A stretch of DNA of 64,000 bases from Alteromonas stellipolaris. GTDB lineage: Bacteria > Pseudomonadota > Gammaproteobacteria > Enterobacterales > Alteromonadaceae. Shown one piece after another: positions 45,601 through 55,277 of the stretch (position 1 is the stretch's first letter; the number at the start of each line of letters is the position of its first letter). The stretch covers positions 3,596,001 to 3,660,000 of the forward strand of contig NZ_CP013926.1 of assembly GCF_001562115.1 (NCBI RefSeq). The letters run 5' to 3'. The notes under the pieces are model-generated. The model ran no database searches, was not told the DNA's origin, and saw nothing but the letters and a program-made list of their open reading frames with translations. A program made the translations under genes and the position numbers.

Positions 45601-48201
45601 ATGAGTAATATGAATTACGAATACCGTAAACCTCTGCCTGGCGCAGGAATCGATTTTTTCGATACCCGCGAGGCAGTGGAAGCCATTGAACCTGGCGCCT
45701 ACGACAAACTTCCCTACACTTCTCGTGTGTTTGCTGAAAACTTAGTGCGCCGTTGTAACCCAGACGCACTAACAGAGTCACTCAAGCAGTTTATTTACCG
45801 CAAGAACGACTTAGATTTTCCGTGGTTTCCTGCCCGGGTGGTATGCCACGATATTTTAGGGCAAACCGCGTTAGTCGACTTAGCTGGTTTACGGGATGCC
45901 ATTGCCGCAAAAGGCGGCGATCCGGCGAAAGTAAATCCTGTAGTGCCTACCCAGTTAATTGTCGATCACTCATTAGCCGTTGAACATGCGGGTTTTGAAC
46001 CCGACGCGTTTGAAAAAAACCGCGCTATTGAAGACAGACGTAACGACGACCGTTTTCATTTTATCGACTGGACTAAATTAGCGTTTAAAAACGTGGATGT
46101 GATACCGCCAGGTAACGGCATCATGCACCAAATCAATTTAGAGCGGATGTCGCCGGTTATTCAGTCTCGCGATGGTGTAGCCTTTCCTGATACCTTGGTT
46201 GGCACCGACAGTCACACCCCGCATGTTGATGCGCTAGGCGTTATTGCTATTGGTGTGGGCGGCCTTGAAGCGGAAAGCGTTATGCTAGGGCGCGCCTCTT
46301 ACATGCGCCTACCCGATATAGTGGGTGTCGAGCTTACGGGTAAACCACAGCCAAATATTACGGCTACCGATATTGTACTTGCCCTTACCGAGTTTTTACG
46401 TAAAGAGCGCGTGGTGTCTTCTTATTTGGAATTTTATGGCGAGGGAACCACTCACCTCACCCTTGGCGACCGCGCCACTATTTCAAACATGACACCCGAA
46501 TATGGCGCTACCGCGGCCATGTTCTACATCGACCAACAAACTATCGATTATTTGCGTTTAACAGGCCGAGAAGAAAAGCAAATTGCGTTAGTTGAACAGT
46601 ATGCCAAACACACTGGTTTATGGGCAGATTCATTAGCGAGTGCCGAATACGAGCGTGTTCTTACCTTTGATTTATCATCAGTTGGCCGCAACATGGCTGG
46701 CCCATCGAATCCACATGCTCGTTTAGCCACCAGCGATTTGGCACAGCGCGGTGTCGCCAGCGCATGGGAACAAGAAGAAGGCAAAATGCCTGATGGCGCA
46801 GTAATTATTGCTGCCATTACCAGTTGTACCAATACATCAAACCCTCGCAATGTAATTGCAGCAGGCTTAATTGCCCGCAATGCAAACCAGCGTGGTTTAA
46901 CCCGCAAACCTTGGGTGAAAAGTTCATTAGCCCCTGGATCTAAAGCAGTAAAACTGTATTTAGAAGAGGCCGATTTAATGGGCGAACTAGAACAGTTAGG
47001 CTTTGGTGTAGTGGCCTTTGCCTGTACAACGTGTAACGGTATGAGCGGCGCGCTAGACCCTAAAATTCAGCAAGAAATTATAGACCGAGACTTATACGCC
47101 ACAGCGGTACTTTCTGGTAACCGTAACTTCGATGGTCGTATTCACCCATATGCGAAACAAGCCTTTTTGGCCTCACCGCCATTAGTGGTGGCGTACGCTA
47201 TTGCGGGCACTGTCCGTTTTGATATTGAAAAAGACGTGTTAGGTATTGATAACGACGGTAACCCGGTCACGCTTAAAGATATTTGGCCAAGCGATGAAGA
47301 GATTGATGCCATTGTCGCGAAAAGCGTGAAACCAGAGCATTTTCGTAAAGTGTACGAGCCTATGTTCGACTTAAAAGTGAATACTGGCAGCGACATTAGC
47401 CCGCTATACGATTGGCGTGAAATGAGCACCTATATTCGCCGCCCACCTTATTGGGAAGGCGCGATGGATGCTGAACGTACCATGACGGGCATGCGTCCGC
47501 TGGCTATATTGGGCGATAACATTACTACCGATCATTTGTCGCCCTCTAACGCGATTATGGCGGCGAGTGCGGCAGGTGAGTATTTGGCGAAAATGGGATT
47601 GCCAGAAGAGGACTTTAACTCTTATGCCACCCACAGGGGCGATCATTTAACGGCGCTTCGCGCCACCCTTGCGAACCCGAAAGTGTTCAACGAGATGGTG
47701 CTTGAAAATGGCGAAGTGAAGCAAGGTTCGCTGGCTCGCATTGAGCCTGAAGGCAAAGTGGTTCGCATGTGGGAAGCCATTGAAGCCTATATGCAGCGCA
47801 GACAGCCACTAATTATTGTGGCGGGCGCCGACTATGGTCAGGGTTCTTCACGTGATTGGGCTGCTAAAGGTGTACGCCTAGCTGGGGTAGAAGTAATTGC
47901 AGCGGAAGGCTTCGAGCGCATTCACCGGACCAACTTGCTTGGCATGGGTGTATTACCCCTTGAGTTTAAACCGGGCACAACCCGTAAAACGCTTGAGCTT
48001 GATGGTACTGAAACCTACGACGTTAAAGGCGAACCTGCACCGGGTGCAACATTAACCTTGGTGGTAAATCGTACTAATGGTGAAACCCTCGACGTACCGG
48101 TAACTTGCCGTTTAGATACCGCTGAAGAGGTATCGATTTACAGCGCAGGCGGTGTACTTCAGCGTTTTGCCAAAGACTTCTTAGAAGCTGAAGCTACTTA
48201 G
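45601..48201 (+). CDS. acnD: Fe/S-dependent 2-methylcitrate dehydratase
   Basis: Aconitase-family enzyme that dehydrates 2-methylcitrate to 2-methyl-trans-aconitate; used with PrpF in place of PrpD. 866 residues, the AcnD length. Cluster cysteines are in AAITSCTNTSNP and ACTTCNGMSG. The C-terminal swivel domain has YGQGSSRDWAAKG. 18 bases after prpC. No prpD is found nearby, consistent with the AcnD/PrpF variant. Confidence 0.95.
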   Translation: MSNMNYEYRKPLPGAGIDFFDTREAVEAIEPGAYDKLPYTSRVFAENLVRRCNPDALTESLKQFIYRKNDLDFPWFPARVVCHDILGQTALVDLAGLRDAIAAKGGDPAKVNPVVPTQLIVDHSLAVEHAGFEPDAFEKNRAIEDRRNDDRFHFIDWTKLAFKNVDVIPPGNGIMHQINLERMSPVIQSRDGVAFPDTLVGTDSHTPHVDALGVIAIGVGGLEAESVMLGRASYMRLPDIVGVELTGKPQPNITATDIVLALTEFLRKERVVSSYLEFYGEGTTHLTLGDRATISNMTPEYGATAAMFYIDQQTIDYLRLTGREEKQIALVEQYAKHTGLWADSLASAEYERVLTFDLSSVGRNMAGPSNPHARLATSDLAQRGVASAWEQEEGKMPDGAVIIAAITSCTNTSNPRNVIAAGLIARNANQRGLTRKPWVKSSLAPGSKAVKLYLEEADLMGELEQLGFGVVAFACTTCNGMSGALDPKIQQEIIDRDLYATAVLSGNRNFDGRIHPYAKQAFLASPPLVVAYAIAGTVRFDIEKDVLGIDNDGNPVTLKDIWPSDEEIDAIVAKSVKPEHFRKVYEPMFDLKVNTGSDISPLYDWREMSTYIRRPPYWEGAMDAERTMTGMRPLAILGDNITTDHLSPSNAIMAASAAGEYLAKMGLPEEDFNSYATHRGDHLTALRATLANPKVFNEMVLENGEVKQGSLARIEPEGKVVRMWEAIEAYMQRRQPLIIVAGADYGQGSSRDWAAKGVRLAGVEVIAAEGFERIHRTNLLGMGVLPLEFKPGTTRKTLELDGTETYDVKGEPAPGATLTLVVNRTNGETLDVPVTCRLDTAEEVSIYSAGGVLQRFAKDFLEAEAT

Positions 48202-48213
48202 TTATCGCTGGGA

Positions 48214-48321
48214 TAGGGGAAAGTAATGTCGGTACCGGGCACGCCGTAAATACGTCCCTGTAGGCTCCCAATTCGCATCCATGCGAATTGAGGGCCCTGA
48301 ACCGACATCACCTTTCCCCTA
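48214..48321. repeat. nested palindromic intergenic element, copy C
   Basis: Outer arms TAGGGGAAAG..ATGTCGGT (48214-48233) and ACCGACAT..CTTTCCCCTA (48301-48321), about 18 paired bases with a small internal mismatch. Inside: CGCCGTAAA, TACGT..TGTA, GGCTCC, then a perfect AATTCGCAT-CC-ATGCGAATT hairpin. It starts 13 bases after acnD. The following 215 bases to prpF show no other feature. Confidence 0.85.
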
Positions 48322-48536
48322 CCATTCTCCAACAACGTTAATTAGAAGATGAATTTAGGTGGTGGATTTAGAGGTTGTTCAGGATTTGAATGTTTACCTC
48401 CTCTAACTACAGTATGGATTGGTGTGTTTTGAGCGGGGCTTAATCGTTATCACTCTTAGTAAGCAACCATCGCAACCAGCCAATGCCACCAATCATCGTA
48501 AAAAACCATTGCCATCACTCAAAAAAGGAATAACCA

Positions 48537-49715
48537 ATGAAGCATGCTCCTCAAATTCGTGTACCGGCTACTTATATGCGTGGTGGCACAAGTAAAGGTG
48601 TGTTCTTTAACGTATCTGATTTACCCGAAGCAGCTCAACAGCCTGGCCCTGCGCGAGATGCGCTATTATTGCGTGTAATTGGCAGCCCAGATCCTTACGG
48701 CAAGCAAACTGATGGCATGGGTGGCGCTACATCTAGCACCAGCAAAACCGTACTTATTAGTAAGAGCGAACACGACGGCTACGATGTTGACTACTTATTT
48801 GGTCAAGTCTCTATCGATAAGCCTTTTGTAGATTGGAGCGGTAACTGCGGTAACTTAACTGCCGCCGTGGGCGCATTTGCAATCAATAATGGACTGGTTG
48901 ATGCCAGTAAAATTCCAGACAACGGCGTTGCCGTAGTAGATATTTGGCAAGCTAATATCAGCAAAGCCATTATTGCCAAGGTGCCTATTACTAATGGTGA
49001 AGTGCAAGAAACTGGCGACTTTGAGTTAGACGGAGTGACGTTTCCAGCCGCTGAAGTTGAAGTTGCTTTTGTCGATCCTGCCGATGGCGAGGGGGCGATA
49101 TTTCCTACCGGCCGTTTAGTCGATACTCTTGAAGTGCCTGATGTAGGCTCTTTCAGCGCCACTATGATTAACGCGGGTATTCCTACTATCTTCATCAACG
49201 CGGAAGACATTGGCTACACGGGTACAGAACTGCAAGATGATATTAATAATGATGATACCGCCCTTGCCAAATTTGAAGCTATTCGGGCTTATGGCGCAGT
49301 TAAAATGGGGCTAATCAACGACATTGGCGAAGCGGTCACACGCCAACACACCCCCAAAGTAGCTATGGTTGCGCCACCTAAAGGCTATAAGGCCTCTAGT
49401 GGTAAAGACATTTTGGGAAATGACATTGATGTACTCGTGCGCGCTATGTCTATGGGTAAACTGCACCACGCCATGATGGGCACGGCCGCTGTAGCCATTG
49501 CTGCAGCCGCAGCTATTCCCGGCACATTAGTGAACCTTGCTGCTGGCGGCACAGAACGTGAAGCGATAGTTTTCGGGCACCCATCTGGCACCTTGCGTGT
49601 AGGTGCAAAAGCTAGCTTCGAAAACGATAAATGGAACATTGAACAAGCGGTCATGAGCAGAAGCGCCCGTATTTTAATGGAAGGTTGGGTTCGCGTACCC
49701 CCAGAGCAGAATTAG
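48537..49715 (+). CDS. prpF: 2-methylaconitate cis-trans isomerase
   Basis: Isomerises the AcnD product so that an aconitase can hydrate it. 392 residues of the PrpF (DUF453) family with the signature YMRGGTSKGVFF at the N-terminus, DGMGGATSSTSKT and GNCGNLTAAVGAFA. AAGGA lies 6 bases before the ATG. It follows acnD after 335 bases that include palindromic element C, so it may have its own promoter or depend on read-through. Confidence 0.95.
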   Translation: MKHAPQIRVPATYMRGGTSKGVFFNVSDLPEAAQQPGPARDALLLRVIGSPDPYGKQTDGMGGATSSTSKTVLISKSEHDGYDVDYLFGQVSIDKPFVDWSGNCGNLTAAVGAFAINNGLVDASKIPDNGVAVVDIWQANISKAIIAKVPITNGEVQETGDFELDGVTFPAAEVEVAFVDPADGEGAIFPTGRLVDTLEVPDVGSFSATMINAGIPTIFINAEDIGYTGTELQDDINNDDTALAKFEAIRAYGAVKMGLINDIGEAVTRQHTPKVAMVAPPKGYKASSGKDILGNDIDVLVRAMSMGKLHHAMMGTAAVAIAAAAAIPGTLVNLAAGGTEREAIVFGHPSGTLRVGAKASFENDKWNIEQAVMSRSARILMEGWVRVPPEQN

Positions 49716-49865
49716 TTGGCAGTACAAAATTTAACCCACTGAGGTGTAACAGCTTTTTTCGCTTATCGCGAAGGTAGACTTCAGTATAATATTGCGCTCC
49801 TAGGGGCGCATTGTTCCTACATTTTCGTTATTCTTGGCGTCTAGTTTCTAAGAGCCGATGTCGTC

Positions 49866-51101
49866 ATGAATAAAGTATTGGTGGTAGAAGACAGCCTAAC
49901 CGTCCGCAAAATTTTAAGTAAACTGTTGGAAGACAATCCTTACCTTACGCCAGTCCTTTGCAAAGATTTTGCCGAGGCTACTCGGGAACTTGAAAAAGGG
50001 AGCGATTTTCTCGCCGCTATTGTGGATTTGAATTTACCTGATGCCCCCAATGGGGAGAGCGTAGAACTCAGCTTATCGTACTCAATACCCACCTTGGTGT
50101 TAACGGGTAATTTTGATGAGTTTACGCGTTCGCAGCTTCTCGATTTAGGCGTACTTGATTATATAACCAAAGAATCTCGCTATTCCTACAATCAGGTTAT
50201 TAAACTCATTGATCGCTTGAGAAAAAACCTCACCACTAAGGTACTTGTTGTTGAAGACTCTGTTACCAGTCGAAACTATATCTGCAGCCTGCTTAAAAAA
50301 TTTCAATTCCAAATATATGAGGCAAGTGATGGTAGAGAGGCACTTAACGTGCTTTCTGAACATCAAGATATCCGCATGGTAATTTCTGATCACCGTATGC
50401 CGAATATGGATGGATACGAACTGATCAAAGCCATAAGACACGAGCGTCGCATGCAAGACTTAATCTTTATTGGACTTTCCGGTACCAATGATGGCGTACT
50501 TTCCTCCAAATTTATTAAAAGTGGCGCAAATGACTTTCTTTCTAAACCTTTCTATCACGAAGAGTTTTTTTGCCGAGTGATGCAAAATTTAGAAGCACAG
50601 GAAATGATTCAAACCATCAGGCAGTCTGCCAATATCGACCCCCTTACTCAAGTTTACAACCGCCGCTACCTTATTGAGCAAGGTGGGGCAATACTAGCCC
50701 AAAACACACTCTTCTCTGGGGTAACGGTATGCATGATTGATATCGATAATTTTAAAGAAGTAAACGACAACCAGGGCCATAAAGCGGGTGATATGTTGCT
50801 TCAAGAGTTTGCCACTCTATTAAAAGAACATTTTAGTGAAGATTTAGTGGTTCGCTATGGGGGTGAAGAGTTTACAGTGATATCTACCCGAGCGTTGAAG
50901 GAACACCTAGGGAACGTTTCGCAATTTATTAATCTTGTACGAAGTACACACTTTACGCAGCACGAATTAAGCATAACGTGCAGCATTGGTATTTGCGCAG
51001 AAAAACACACTAACCTTGAGACGCAAATTGATATAGCCGACAAACGGCTTTATCAAGCTAAGCGTACTGGTAAAGATAGAATTGTTGCCAGTGACAGTTA
51101 A
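49866..51101 (+). CDS. REC-REC-GGDEF diguanylate cyclase
   Basis: 411 residues: receiver 1 (about 1-120; D9, D54, K102), receiver 2 (about 124-240; D131, D175) and a GGDEF domain (about 255-410) with active-site GGEEF at 332-336 and DPLTQVYNRR at its start. Expected to make cyclic di-GMP when phosphorylated. The RxxD product-inhibition site normally just before GGEEF is absent. It stands alone, so its kinase is not identified. Confidence 0.92.
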   Translation: MNKVLVVEDSLTVRKILSKLLEDNPYLTPVLCKDFAEATRELEKGSDFLAAIVDLNLPDAPNGESVELSLSYSIPTLVLTGNFDEFTRSQLLDLGVLDYITKESRYSYNQVIKLIDRLRKNLTTKVLVVEDSVTSRNYICSLLKKFQFQIYEASDGREALNVLSEHQDIRMVISDHRMPNMDGYELIKAIRHERRMQDLIFIGLSGTNDGVLSSKFIKSGANDFLSKPFYHEEFFCRVMQNLEAQEMIQTIRQSANIDPLTQVYNRRYLIEQGGAILAQNTLFSGVTVCMIDIDNFKEVNDNQGHKAGDMLLQEFATLLKEHFSEDLVVRYGGEEFTVISTRALKEHLGNVSQFINLVRSTHFTQHELSITCSIGICAEKHTNLETQIDIADKRLYQAKRTGKDRIVASDS

Positions 51102-51125
51102 CGCTACATCCTTCTGATGCGGTGA

Positions 51126-52304
51126 CTAAAGAAACCACTCTCTTAAAGGTAGCGTCGCCGCGCCTACTGCAACAGGACTCCTAGTGACTTTCGCGCACAC
51201 AATTTCAGGTAAGGGGCGCTTTGCGCCTCGTCTAAACTGCGCATAAACATCGATTCGGGGAATTACCTTTTCTGCCAGCTGGGTAGGGATATGCCCACCA
51301 ATTATAATGGCTTGACTGTCGAGTAGCGCTGAACTTGCGGTGGCGACTAAATCAAAAGAATCCTGAACCTTGTAAATCCATTCATCTACCCCAGGCCAGT
51401 TAGGATCGAAGATTTCATTTAACTTATAAATTGAAGGCACGTCGACGCCATGCTTTGACAAGATTCGCTGTAGCAATTGCAAGTTAGGATGGCTGTAAAG
51501 CTTGGCTGGAAGCATGTCTCCGAGCTCGCCGGCGTTGCCATGCGTACCACGAATCATTTCGCCGTTGTTCACCAGCCCACCGCCAAACGCACTTGAAACA
51601 AACAAGTACACAAAATTCTTGTACTGTCTTCCTACTCCTGCAATACCCTCACCGGCTGCCGCGCCAGTACCATCGTTAACCACCCAAGTAGGCAGTTGAA
51701 AGGCTTCTGCAACAGTTTCTGCAATGTTAATATCCGCCCACTCTTCAATGGCATGGTGGGTATTCATTTTTCCATCGGTGGAACTGAAAAAGCCAGAGAT
51801 CCCCACTCCAATACCTAAAATTCGGTCAGTAGGAATAGCGTGGGTATCAATCAATTCATTCGCCATTGCTACCGCTTTTCGCAATACCGATTCAATACCC
51901 ATATCACCAAGCTCAAGAATTAAGGTATCGACAACCTCGCCAGTAAAATCCAGCACAGCTACCGAAATGGCATCAAGTAGTACCGATAAACCAAACGAAT
52001 AGGCGAACTTTGGGTTTGGCGCTATGCCTGATGCACTTTTTCCTTTCGAAGATTTGGTTGCAGTGCTGCTTTCTCCTTTTTCTTCGTTAACTCGAAGTAC
52101 GCCTTGCTCAATCAGTCCTTTCACAAGTCGTGACACGGTTTGCTGAGGAATTTGAGTCTGCTCTGCTATTTTACTTTGCGTGGTGTTCATGTTCCAAAAC
52201 ACTTCACGCACAATAGCGCGAGGGTTATCCGGTAATAATTTATCACCTTTGCTAACAGTAAAAGCCGATCGTAAAAGCTGATTATTTTTAATAGACGCAA
52301 GCAT
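51126..52304 (-). CDS. ROK-family (NagC/Mlc-like) transcriptional repressor
   Basis: About 392 residues from ATG 52304; the open frame begins at 52391 but that part has no family resemblance and overlaps the kinase gene upstream. N-terminal winged helix (QSKIAEQTQIPQQTVSRLVKGLIEQGVL), then a ROK sugar-kinase-like domain (GIGVGISGFF, VVNDGTGAAAGEG, GGGLVNNGEMIRGTHGNAGELG). The usual zinc-binding cysteine cluster is not evident. Last gene of the minus-strand glycosylglycerate operon; effector likely a sugar or its phosphate. Confidence 0.88.
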   Translation of the reverse strand: MLASIKNNQLLRSAFTVSKGDKLLPDNPRAIVREVFWNMNTTQSKIAEQTQIPQQTVSRLVKGLIEQGVLRVNEEKGESSTATKSSKGKSASGIAPNPKFAYSFGLSVLLDAISVAVLDFTGEVVDTLILELGDMGIESVLRKAVAMANELIDTHAIPTDRILGIGVGISGFFSSTDGKMNTHHAIEEWADINIAETVAEAFQLPTWVVNDGTGAAAGEGIAGVGRQYKNFVYLFVSSAFGGGLVNNGEMIRGTHGNAGELGDMLPAKLYSHPNLQLLQRILSKHGVDVPSIYKLNEIFDPNWPGVDEWIYKVQDSFDLVATASSALLDSQAIIIGGHIPTQLAEKVIPRIDVYAQFRRGAKRPLPEIVCAKVTRSPVAVGAATLPLREWFL

Positions 52305-52328
52305 AATTAGCACTTCATTAACGTAGGA

Positions 52329-52359
52329 GGGCAAGGTATAAAACCGAATTATACCCTTG
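52329..52359 (-). promoter_or_regulatory. promoter/operator upstream of the ROK repressor
   Basis: An imperfect inverted repeat GGCAAGG-TATAA / TTATACCCTTGCC with a 7-base spacer. On the minus strand it contains a consensus TATAAT -10 box, about 45 bases before the repressor start. A dyad over a promoter in front of a repressor gene suggests self-repression. Confidence 0.5.
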
Positions 52360-52378
52360 CCATGACACAGTTGCAGTT

Positions 52379-53608
52379 TTAAAAAACACAAATAACGCGA
52401 AAGTCGTTTACGTTGGTGCGAGTGGGCCCAATAATAATATGATCTTTTAAGCCATCAAAAAACGCAAAACTATTGTGCTGTTTGATAAGTTTTTTTAAGT
52501 CTAGCCCTTTTTCTGATGCGCGAGAAAGCGTACTTTCATCAATATAGCCTCCCGCTACATCTTTGCTGCCATCAACCCCATCGGTGTCAGCGGCAAGCGC
52601 ACATATACCTGCTTGCTCTTGTAAGGCTTCGGCCAATACCATCAAATACTCTTGGTTTGGCCCGCCCTCGCCTTCTGTATCACCCAAGGTTACTGTAAGT
52701 TCGCCACCAGAAAACAATAAGCAGGTTTTACCTTTTCTTTTATAGTCTAACGCTATCTCAGCATGACGTTTTGCCACCTCGGCAGCTTCGCCAGTTTCAG
52801 CGTAGCTAATAACGTGCGTATTCCAGCCCTCGGTTTGTGCACTTTTAACCGCAGCATCTATTGCCGTATTCGCGTTGGCAACAATGTGATAATCACCACT
52901 TATTTTGGGCAACGGTGGGGCGTGCTTCAAATGTTCGGCAATACCACTGTCTTCATCCCAGCCATATTGTTCTAATATAGCAAGTGCTTCGTCAGGGGTT
53001 GAGTTATCTTGTACCGTTAAACCAGACGCAATAAAGGCGGGGTTATCACCCACAACATCCGATATCACCAAAGACGTGTTTTTACCTTTACTGGCTGCGG
53101 CTAACCGCCCTCCTTTAATTAATGAAACATGCTTTCGTACCGTGTTCATTTCTTCAATACTGGCACCACTTCGTAGTAAGAACTTATGTAGTATCAGTTT
53201 TTCTTCAAGAGTAACGCCCTTAGCCGGTGCACAGGCCAGCGCAGAGCCACCACCAGAGATAAGAAAAATAACCTGCTCGTTTTTCGGTACACGGCTAGCG
53301 ATGTCCATTAAGGTATTAGCCGCTATAACACTGTTTTCATCGGGTACCGGATGAGAAGCACTCATAACCTTTATGTTCCCGGTTGAGCCCGTGGCTTCGT
53401 ACCCATAACGGGTAACCACCGCACCGTAAGCATTGTTGCCAAAATAACGATAGGCCTCTTGAGCCATATCGGCGGCGGCTTTACCCGCGCCTAATATGCA
53501 TACCCGCTCGTAAGGAGACAAAGCGGTAAAATAAGGACCAAGACACGCTTTAGGTTTACTTACATCTACCCCTGAAAGATAAAGCGAGGTTAAGAAATCT
53601 TTATTCAT
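52379..53608 (-). CDS. gckA: glycerate 2-kinase (type-2, MOFRL family)
   Basis: Phosphorylates D-glycerate to 2-phosphoglycerate, a glycolytic intermediate. 409 residues: N-terminal DUF4147 domain (CILGAGKAAADMA, LISGGGSALACAPAKGVTLEEK) and C-terminal MOFRL domain (LLFSGGELTVTLGDTEGEGGPNQE, GICALAADTDGVDG). It lies 11 bases after the symporter gene. In this locus it would use the glycerate released by the GH63-type hydrolase at 57.9 kb. Confidence 0.92.
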   Translation of the reverse strand: MNKDFLTSLYLSGVDVSKPKACLGPYFTALSPYERVCILGAGKAAADMAQEAYRYFGNNAYGAVVTRYGYEATGSTGNIKVMSASHPVPDENSVIAANTLMDIASRVPKNEQVIFLISGGGSALACAPAKGVTLEEKLILHKFLLRSGASIEEMNTVRKHVSLIKGGRLAAASKGKNTSLVISDVVGDNPAFIASGLTVQDNSTPDEALAILEQYGWDEDSGIAEHLKHAPPLPKISGDYHIVANANTAIDAAVKSAQTEGWNTHVISYAETGEAAEVAKRHAEIALDYKRKGKTCLLFSGGELTVTLGDTEGEGGPNQEYLMVLAEALQEQAGICALAADTDGVDGSKDVAGGYIDESTLSRASEKGLDLKKLIKQHNSFAFFDGLKDHIIIGPTRTNVNDFRVICVF

Positions 53609-53619
53609 AGCACATCCTG

Positions 53620-55194
53620 TTAGCTAAAAAGTGATGGTAAAATCATGCAGGTTATCACCATGAAAGCGAAAAATGCGCTTAGTAAAATGATGTCTTTCCA
53701 CGTTAAAATTGAATGGAAAGTTAATTTTTGCAGTGCTACCCCTTTTGGGTGATGTGTAGGCCACACAATGCTAGTAACCCACGCTACCGAACATGTCACC
53801 ACAAACCCAATCACGTTCCACCAGAACCAGAACACATCGGGTACAAATAACCACACTATGATATTAGTGCCTACGCCAGCGATAAGTCCTAGGTTCACAT
53901 GCCGTCCTTTAAGCGTTTGGCTTAATACTGCCAACAAGAACAGCGCTAAAATAGGGCCATAGAAAACCGATCCCACTTTATTGATAGCTTCAATAATAGT
54001 AGGCGCAATATTACCTGCGAACAGTGAAAGCACTAAGGTAATAGCGCCCCATACCAGCCCTGTAAACTTAGCCAAACGCAGGTAGTTAGAATGCTCTAAG
54101 TCTTTATTGGTAATGCGACAATAGTCTTCAACGGTAACCGCAGACAATGAATTAATGGCCGAACTAAGTGAAGACATAGCCGCTGACAATATGGCTACAA
54201 TCAGCAAGCCGATAAGCCCGTGTGGCAAATAGTTAAGAATAAACGTGGGCATTAACCAATCAGGGTTATTGGCTGGAATTTTTTCAAAGAAATCTAAGTT
54301 TGTTAACGCTAGCGTACCGACAATAAGCCCTGAAAAGCAGTACAGCAAGGTGATCGGAAAACGTACTATGCCGTTTGCCACAATCATTTTTCTTAGGTCG
54401 TTTTCATTCCTAGCCGATAAAGCGCGCTGCGCCTGTGTTTGGTCACAGCCATAATAAGATGCATATAAAACAAGGCCACCAAATAGCATAGGTAGAAAGC
54501 CAAACCCATCACCATTGAAGCCGAATGACGTAAAGTTAATCGCCACTAAACGTTCTTTTGGCACCTCGGCGATAAGCACATCTAGCCCACCTAGAGCATT
54601 AAGGCCAATGGCGATACAAGCAATGGTGCCAAGCACTATAATAACCATTTGAATGGCATCAGCGTACACCACCGCTTTCATGCCGCCTTGAAGCGAGTAA
54701 AGCACGGTAATGATACCGGTCAATATTACCGCTTGCCAGGCTTCAATACCCATAGTGCCCTGTAGAATGATAGACACCGCATAAATCATTATTCCCGTGG
54801 CAAACGCACGGCTAAATTGAAACACAACGCTAATTAACACCCGCGTTGCGCGGCCAAAGCGTTGCTCAAGGTAATCATAAATACTAACCACGCCCGACTT
54901 ATACAGTGTGGGCAAAACAGTACCTAGTAGCAATATCATCGCAATAGGAATTGCTAGCTCGTAGGAAAGCCAAATCATGCCCCCACCTTCACGCAACCCT
55001 ACGAATGCAGGTGCAGAGATAAAACTAATAGCAGAAAGTTGAGTCGCCATGACTGAAAGAGTAAGGGGTTTCCAGCCTAATGAACGGCCGCCAAGAAAAT
55101 AATCACCCTTGCTTTCTTGTTGTCGCATGGAAAAACCCATTACAAGCAAAGCACCCAAGTAGCCAACCACGACAATATAATCTAGTAAATTCAT
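53620..55194 (-). CDS. sodium:solute symporter (SSS family)
   Basis: 524 residues, about 13-14 transmembrane helices. SSS features include RQQESKGDYFLGGRSLGWKP after helix 1, the unwound-helix region SAISFISAPAFVGLREGG, and GLIGLLIVAILSAAMSSLSSAINSLS. Resembles the sugar/sialic-acid branch. By context it carries the intact glycosylglycerate or a product across the inner membrane. Between gckA and the TonB receptor (83-base gap). Confidence 0.9.
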   Translation of the reverse strand: MNLLDYIVVVGYLGALLVMGFSMRQQESKGDYFLGGRSLGWKPLTLSVMATQLSAISFISAPAFVGLREGGGMIWLSYELAIPIAMILLLGTVLPTLYKSGVVSIYDYLEQRFGRATRVLISVVFQFSRAFATGIMIYAVSIILQGTMGIEAWQAVILTGIITVLYSLQGGMKAVVYADAIQMVIIVLGTIACIAIGLNALGGLDVLIAEVPKERLVAINFTSFGFNGDGFGFLPMLFGGLVLYASYYGCDQTQAQRALSARNENDLRKMIVANGIVRFPITLLYCFSGLIVGTLALTNLDFFEKIPANNPDWLMPTFILNYLPHGLIGLLIVAILSAAMSSLSSAINSLSAVTVEDYCRITNKDLEHSNYLRLAKFTGLVWGAITLVLSLFAGNIAPTIIEAINKVGSVFYGPILALFLLAVLSQTLKGRHVNLGLIAGVGTNIIVWLFVPDVFWFWWNVIGFVVTCSVAWVTSIVWPTHHPKGVALQKLTFHSILTWKDIILLSAFFAFMVITCMILPSLFS

Positions 55195-55277
55195 ATGCGG
55201 TTCTTATTATGCGTTAGTAATAAAAAATGCTGATAGCGCCATACGGAACTATCAGCAATGGGGAGCGTCAACGTCGA

